Shown one piece after another: positions 1-6,100 of a stretch of DNA of 7,162 nucleotides. The position numbers and the translations under genes are program-made. Below the pieces are notes generated by a model, which was given only the letters and a program-made list of their open reading frames with translations, ran no database searches and had not been told where the DNA came from. This DNA comes from Gammaproteobacteria bacterium (GTDB lineage: Bacteria; Pseudomonadota; Gammaproteobacteria; Pseudomonadales; Azotimanducaceae), in the NCBI GenBank assembly GCA_026706425.1, contig JAPOYW010000532.1:1-7162 (forward strand). Direction: 5' to 3'. Position 1 is the stretch's first letter, and each line of letters opens with the position of its first letter.

Positions 1-47
1 GGAAAAACCAATCATACCGCAGGGAGCGTTCAGGCCGTCATTTTTCG

Positions 48-60
48 CCCACTTTGTGGG
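48..60. repeat. Small perfect inverted repeat (hairpin)
   Basis: CCCAC (48-52), TTT (53-55) and GTGGG (56-60) form a 5-bp perfect stem with a 3-nt loop. A T5 run (41-45) lies on the 5' side on the + strand, not the 3' side. It is therefore not a classical terminator for + strand transcription, and on the - strand the stem is followed by A residues. It could be an operator half-site pair, part of a mobile-element end, or chance. Confidence 0.4.
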
Positions 61-99
61 ACAGCAATGATTTGGCAGTCACTCCGAGCCTCATGAAAC

Positions 100-118
100 A
101 AACACCAATAAACACCAA
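100..118 (+). repeat. 9-bp direct repeat AAACACCAA, period 10 bp, just before the start codon
   Basis: AAACACCAA occurs at 100-108 and again, identically, at 110-118, one helical turn apart, in an A/C-only stretch (96-120) broken by a single T. It lies 5 bases before ATG 124, where a ribosome-binding site would be expected. It could be an operator, an unstructured translation enhancer, or slippage-derived. Composition contrasts sharply with the GC-rich gene. Confidence 0.55.
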
Positions 119-120
119 CC

Positions 121-132
121 AGGATGCATTTG
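121..132 (+). promoter_or_regulatory. Ambiguous translation start region (weak AGGA; ATG 124 or TTG 130)
   Basis: The only Shine-Dalgarno-like bases are AGGA at 121-124, which overlap ATG 124 and so cannot serve it. They would be 5 nt upstream of TTG 130 in the same frame. Either the ATG is used without a Shine-Dalgarno, helped by the unstructured A/C-rich leader, or the protein starts two residues later at TTG. Both give practically the same protein, and the catalytic N box is unaffected. Confidence 0.35.
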
Positions 133-3100
133 CCCGACGTTGATGTCCGGCCAAACGCCGGAATCGTCCGCAACCCGGTCGACGAGATCAAGGCAATCCA
201 GAGCCTGCTGGCCGATGTCTACAAGGATGCTGGCGATGGACGCACATTGTTCCGGGAACTGGTCCAGAACGCTGACGATGCTGGCGCCACACAACTTGAA
301 CTCGTGGTGTTGGAACGGGGCTGGCCCGATGCGCAAAACAGCCTGCTACGAGGTCCCGCGCTTCTGGTGGCAAACGACGGGAGCTTCCCCGAAAAGGACC
401 GGGCGGCATTGCACAAAGCCATTGGCGGTGGGAAGGAGGACGATGTCGGCAAGATCGGGACGTTTGGTATTGGTCTGAAGAGCGCCTTCCACATCTGTGA
501 GGCGTTCCTTTACATTGGTGCCGAGAATTCCCATTGGCGGGCCGGCGTGTTGAACCCGTGGACCGGCACGGGAGAGAACAGGGACGAGGATCCTCTTCAT
601 CCAGACTGGAATGAGGTCGATGCCGAGCAGCTCCGGTCCGTAGCGGCGGATCTGTTTGGCAAGAAGGGGAACGGCTTGCTGCTATGGATTCCGCTGCGTC
701 GTCACGAACATCTGGATCGTGGCGCCAAGGGTGGGCGATACGGGCTGCGCGAACACTGCCCTGCGCCGGACGATCTCTGCGCTTGGTTCGGACGTTCTGC
801 ACCCCCTACCTTGCTGTTGGCCCAGTGCGGGCATCTCCGAACCATCGAGACGGCTCGTGCGGCAAGGCTGGAGGGCCTGCACGGTCGCACGAAGCTCGTG
901 CACGTCGATCGCCAGACGGCGAGTTGGGTGGGACGGCATCGCGATGATAGCGGTGGGGTGCCCAACCAGGTCTTTGCAGGCGAGATTGAGTCCAACGAAC
1001 GAAACTGGTCCGTCAACACGTCGAGCAGGAATGCGCCGACGACCGACTCCCGCGCAACTACTACTAAGGAGAGAGTCTGGTCCGTCGTCGGAATAGAAGC
1101 TCTCGGCAGTGAATACCTCCGACAGTTCCGGTTGCAGCCCGGATGGCCGCAATCTTCACAGTGGCAGGACGGTCGGCACGCCACGGTGCCGCGAAAAGCT
1201 CTCGCTCACGCCGCAGTCACCGTACTGCGGCCTAACGACACCGACGCTGAACTGTTGGGAGCACGTCTTCGCTGGGCCGTGTTCCTCCCGCTAGACGACG
1301 ACCCCGAGCCGAGGAACGGCGCGGTCGTCCACCGCGGAGGTTCGTCGCCCGCGTGGGAGGTCATCTTGCACGGCTACTTCTGGCCTTCCCAAGACCGCAG
1401 GTCAATTCCCGGCATCACTGACGACATGGGCGTTGCCGCAAGTGATGACGACATGCGCGTGCGTTGGAATCGGGCATTGTGCGAACGGTTGCTCCTTCCA
1501 TTGCTACCACGTGCCTTCGCAGAAGCGGCTGGCCCGGTCGAGGAACACGTAGCACGGCGGCTCCTCAGCGCGGTCGTCCGCTCAAGCATCGTCAAGGATT
1601 CCTTGGATTTCGTCAGGCGGCATCATTGGCTCTTGCCCGTCATTGCCGAGCACGGCGTCCAATGGAAGGCAATTGACGCGGATGCTTGTCGCGTTTTGTC
1701 GATCCCCAATTGGAGTGAGGCGCCGGTCGCCGTTCGCCGACAATTCGTTGCGAGTGGCAGTGAACGGACGGGCGATCTTGTGTTCATTGACCACAATGCG
1801 CCCGCGTTCGTGGGGGAACTCGACGACTGGCCCGCAAGTCAGCTCGAGTCCCTCCTGAACTGCATTGCGGGCAACGAGTTCGGGACTCCGCAATCTCTAC
1901 GTTGGCTCCGAGGGGTTCTCCGTCATGTTCTTGGCCCGGAGACCTGTCGCGAGGACGCTCGCGCCGACATAGTCGCCCAATGGATCGCGGGACACATTGG
2001 GGACGGTGCGTTTCTCCACACGACGCGACGTTCTGCCTCGCGAGAGTCGCGCGACGAGCTACGGCAAGCGTGGCGAGACCTCTGTGAGGTGTTGCCGAAG
2101 GCTTGGCTAGTCGGAACGCTCGTGGACACCCAACAGGCTGTTGCCGAGCTCGCCTCTGAACATGCGATTGGCAAAGGGCTGTTCCCGGTACCGTTCGGAA
2201 GCCGCGAAAGTGAGTCGCAGTCGGACCACCTGCCTGACCAGCAACGTTTGGATCTCGCGCTGTCTACCCTAGGGCGTCGGCTGGAAGCGGAAGGCGATTC
2301 CGAGCGCGTGCGACACTCTCGGTTGCTCCTCGCCGAGGTACTGCTTGCCAAACGAGACGAACGTCCCTTGGGCGATCTGGCCGGATTGCCATTGTTGCGA
2401 GCGATGAGATCGCCGGGAGACCGCGAGGACGCGTGGACCATCGCCCAGTTGCGCCGCCAAATCGAGAACCGCCGAGTATTCGCCAATCCAATTTCGGACG
2501 TCTCGGACTACGAGGAGTCGGACGGAACCCAGGCCGAACGGCCTTCGGATCCGAAACGGGCCGTCACGGAACTCGCGAAGGCCCTCGACGTAGCCGTCTG
2601 GATGGTGAGCGGCGAGGTCGTGGCATCAATCAATGTCGATGTGCCGTCACCGGTGCCCGAGGCTTTGGCCGACTCGGTCAACCGGGTCGAGTCGTTCGGC
2701 AATCCCACGCATCGCAAAGCCGTATTGATACGGCTCGCGCCAAACATTTCCCTTAACGCCAATGTTCGCCTTGCCGCACGAGCACTCCTTGCAGGGCGCG
2801 GTGCGAAAGTCGTCGGACAGGACGCGGAGCTGTTCCACGCCCGCACCGAGAACGGTCGAGCACTGCCGATTCTGCTGCGCCTGCTCGACCGGTCGTGGTG
2901 TGCCATTCACGGAAAGTTGGTCGAATCACTTTCACATGAGGTTCTTGATGCCCTTTACGTCGCTCCGGTCGATCACGAAGCGCTGCATCGCCTGCTCGCC
3001 GGCTGCTTAAACAAGCCCGTGCATTGGACCGGGCTGAGCGACACAGAAGCGCTGCAGATGCTCGAAGGCTTGTACGGCGTGACGAATGAGGAGCTACAAC

Positions 3101-6100
3101 GTTGGCGTGCGATGCCGCTGCATCGGGGGGTTGACGGAACACGTGGGCCGATCGGCCACGGAACAAGGCGTTCGACGGGAACGACAGGCGAATTCCGTCT
3201 GCCGCCAGAACTCGAAGCGGAATTACGTCTCCTAGACCCGGAATCCCAGGTCGCCCAGCTCTACGACTCCGTTCCTGAGATGAATCGTAACGGCCTCCTG
3301 CAGCTCATGTTGGAAGACTCACGCCCATGGCGTTTCGCCGAACAGATCGTGCGCGTCGTTCGCGGTTCCGACGGGCAGGTGTTGATGCCGCAAGATGGCG
3401 AGTTGCGAGAATTGCTCAGACACAGTCTTTGGCTGCCCCAGCGTGAAGGATGCGCCCTAGCACCGGACTCACTACTCCTTGCTCCAGAGGAACTGCTGGA
3501 TGTCGTTGCAGGTCTGGCTGCGGTCGGTGTCTTCGGCGAGAAGCGGCTTCCCGCAGCCATCGACGCACGGATTTGGAGGTTCGCAGAGCCTGTCGTTCGA
3601 GAGATTCTCGGGCGCGCGAGTCGCGAACGGCAAGTTCAAAGGATGATCGACGCCTTGGATTCCGATCAGGTCGCGCAGTTAGATGGGAGTGCGTGGCTTG
3701 TCGTGACTAATCCCGCGCTGGTAGGCGCTTCACTAATCGAAGACGTTTTTGAGACGAGACTCGCCACCAGCCATCCCGGCTGGAGACTCGTGCACACCGT
3801 CGCGCGTGTCTTGCGGCATGGGGAGAGCGGGATTCGAGATGTTACCGAAACGCTCGTTCAGCTAGCACGGACCCTTCATGGTCCGATCCTTCCCGATCGT
3901 CAGATTGAAATGCTAAAGAGCCTCGCCAGTGCCAGACCGGCAAAGGACACCCCCAGCGGACGCCTCTTCCGTCAGTATCTGGAGTGGTTTGTGGGAACGA
4001 ACGTTTTTTTGACATGCGTTCTTCCAGAGTTGGACCTGCCGACGCAAGACGGCAACTGGCATGTCAGCCGAGATGTCGCCAGAACGGAAACCGGCGTCGC
4101 GCGACGGCACCGATTGATTCCGGAGCTTCGCCCCATTCTCAAATTGGGCGGTGACGATCCGGTCCCTCATGCGAAGAGCGCTGAGAGCCACCCGGTTCGG
4201 ACCGGGTTGGACGTGCTAGAGGCCTACTTCGAGCCTTGGAGGGGTCGGGTGCCACATGGTGCAGTGGGGGCCTTCCTGAGTTTGTTGGGGAACGGTCTGC
4301 GGAATGCGATTGGGAATCTCGCCGAGCAATGGCTTGGGGAGGACGTTGCCATCGAGCCGATAGAGGGATTCGATCGCAGCGCCGTCAGCGTTTGGGTTTC
4401 GTCCCAGGTCGCGCATGGTGATCGCGTGAACGCTGTGAACATCCTCGGATCGTGGGTGGAGATGGAGGCCGAAGCCGACAGCCACACGCTGTTTGCGATC
4501 GATCCGGTTCGGCGCCCGCCGTCGCAGTACTCGGCGCTTTCGCCGCTGGGCGCTTTCTGGGAAGTCTCTCTCCGGGTTGTCGAACCGCAGCGCCATTCGA
4601 GAGATGAACTCATGCGGCTGCTCCACGGCACCGTCGAGAGATGGGCATCCGCATACCTCGGGCTGCCCCGGGAGCAGGTGAATGCCTGGTGGTCTCGATG
4701 GGGCAAGGGTTCTCAAGCGGACCTTGGTCCCGTCCTCGCATCCATCAAGGCACACCTACCGCTGACCCTTCAACATCTCGATGTGAAGGAGAACGCACAA
4801 CTCCAGGAGGGCGTTAGGAGAGCTGAACGAGCGCAAAGGCGGCGGGAGCAGGTGCCCTCTGAAGAGGCGCTCAGAATCGAGAGAGATGCCCTTGACCGTT
4901 TGGCCGACCTCATCGAGGAGCCGCACCACCAAAAGTACTTGTGGAAGCGGATCAACGAGCTGATGCGACGGTATGGCTACGGTCGCGACAGCGTGTTGTT
5001 GGAGCTTGCGCAGAATGCCGACGACGCTCTCTCAGAAGCCGCTGAGATCCAGGGTGGGCCGCTACCCTCCGCTTCTTGCCGTCTCTTGATTCGAGTCTAC
5101 GAAGAAGATGACCGTAAAGCCACCGTGGATGTCATGCACTGGGGGCGCCCGATCAACGACACCGGCGGCGCCGCCTTTCCGACCGGGCGGGATCGTGCAT
5201 GGGATCAGGATCTCTACTTCATGATGCTCATGAATTTGAGCGGCAAGTCCGGCGAAAACCCGGGAGAATCCTCTCAGTCATCGACCACCGGCCGCTTTGG
5301 TCTCGGCTTCAAGTCCGTTCACCTCGTGTCTTCGTCCCCATCTGTGGTCAGCGGCTTTCTCGCATTCTCCATTACCGGGGGGTTGTTGCCTCAGGAAAGA
5401 CCTGTCCCCGAGGACGCTGACTCATGGATGATCAGGGACCGCCAACCCACACTCGTTAGGCTGCCACTGCGCCGGGATGTCGACGCGCAGATTCTGATCA
5501 AGACGCTGTTCCATCGCTTTGCTTACGCGCATGTTCTGTTGCCAGTATTCTCGCGGCAAGTGCGGGAGGTCGTCGTGGAAGGCGGACCGCTACCTGGGAT
5601 CCATGTTTTCGCTGGAACTTCCATCGACGGTGCTCCCACGTGGTCGGTAGGTACCGAGACCGGACTTCCCAACCATCCCGGTCGTTTTCGAATCCTTCGT
5701 TTCCGACCTGCGGATGCGGGACAGAAGGAGATGGGTACCGCAGCGATTGCCCTCGGTCTGCGAGAGGGCGTTCCCACACCCTTCCAACTGGATGTACCGT
5801 TCCTCTGGAACGTCACGCCCACGAGCGAGAACTGGGGGTGCGGATACATCGTCAACGGGCCCTTCAAACTCGACCCCGGTCGAACTCATGTGTCGCTTGA
5901 AGACGACACAACCCTTCGTACCATCCGCCGCCTCGGAGAGGCGCTTGGCAGAGGTTTGATCGAGTTGACGGATGCACTGGTCGACCGAATAGAAGCGCCA
6001 CGTAGTCCACTGGCCGCTCGTGGGAACTTCCCCTCGCTGCTCTGGCGGCTTCTCGCCTGTGGCCTGAACAACCCGGATGCACTACGCCAGGAGTTTCTCC

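Larger units (their letters stand above)
1..123. other. Leader / intergenic segment upstream of the giant gene
   Basis: No gene can be supported here. The three forward frames are open from the window edge to stops at 68-70, 94-96 and 141-143, so a tail of an upstream + strand gene is possible but unproven. The encoded ends, such as ...FFAHFVGQQ and ...IWQSLRAS, match nothing I recognise. No convincing -35/-10 pair is visible: TTGGCA at 72-77 has no good -10 box at 16-18 bp. The promoter is therefore either upstream of the window or weak. Confidence 0.5.

Noticed and set aside
41..60. Rho-independent terminator of an upstream gene
   Set aside because: The stem is only 5 bp, and the T run is on the wrong (5') side for + strand transcription. 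On the - strand the stem is followed by A residues.
72..111. Sigma70 promoter with TTGGCA as -35
   Set aside because: No acceptable -10 hexamer lies 16-18 bp downstream. The AT-rich CAATAA at 106-111 is about 28 bp away.
93..143. 16-codon + strand ORF (MKQTPINTNQ...) overlapping the start of the giant gene, possible leader peptide
   Set aside because: No Shine-Dalgarno precedes it, and it has no run of regulatory codons and no attenuator-like hairpins after it. Its sequence is just the A/C-rich repeat translated.
188..802. 204-codon open frame on the - strand
   Set aside because: It lies inside the giant gene opposite its ATPase module 1. Its translation is Arg/Pro/Ser-rich low-information sequence, as expected for an antisense shadow in GC-rich DNA.
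1923..2486. 187-codon open frame on the - strand
   Set aside because: Ser/Arg-rich shadow of the central region. There is no ribosome-binding site or motif, and the + strand frame continues without a break.
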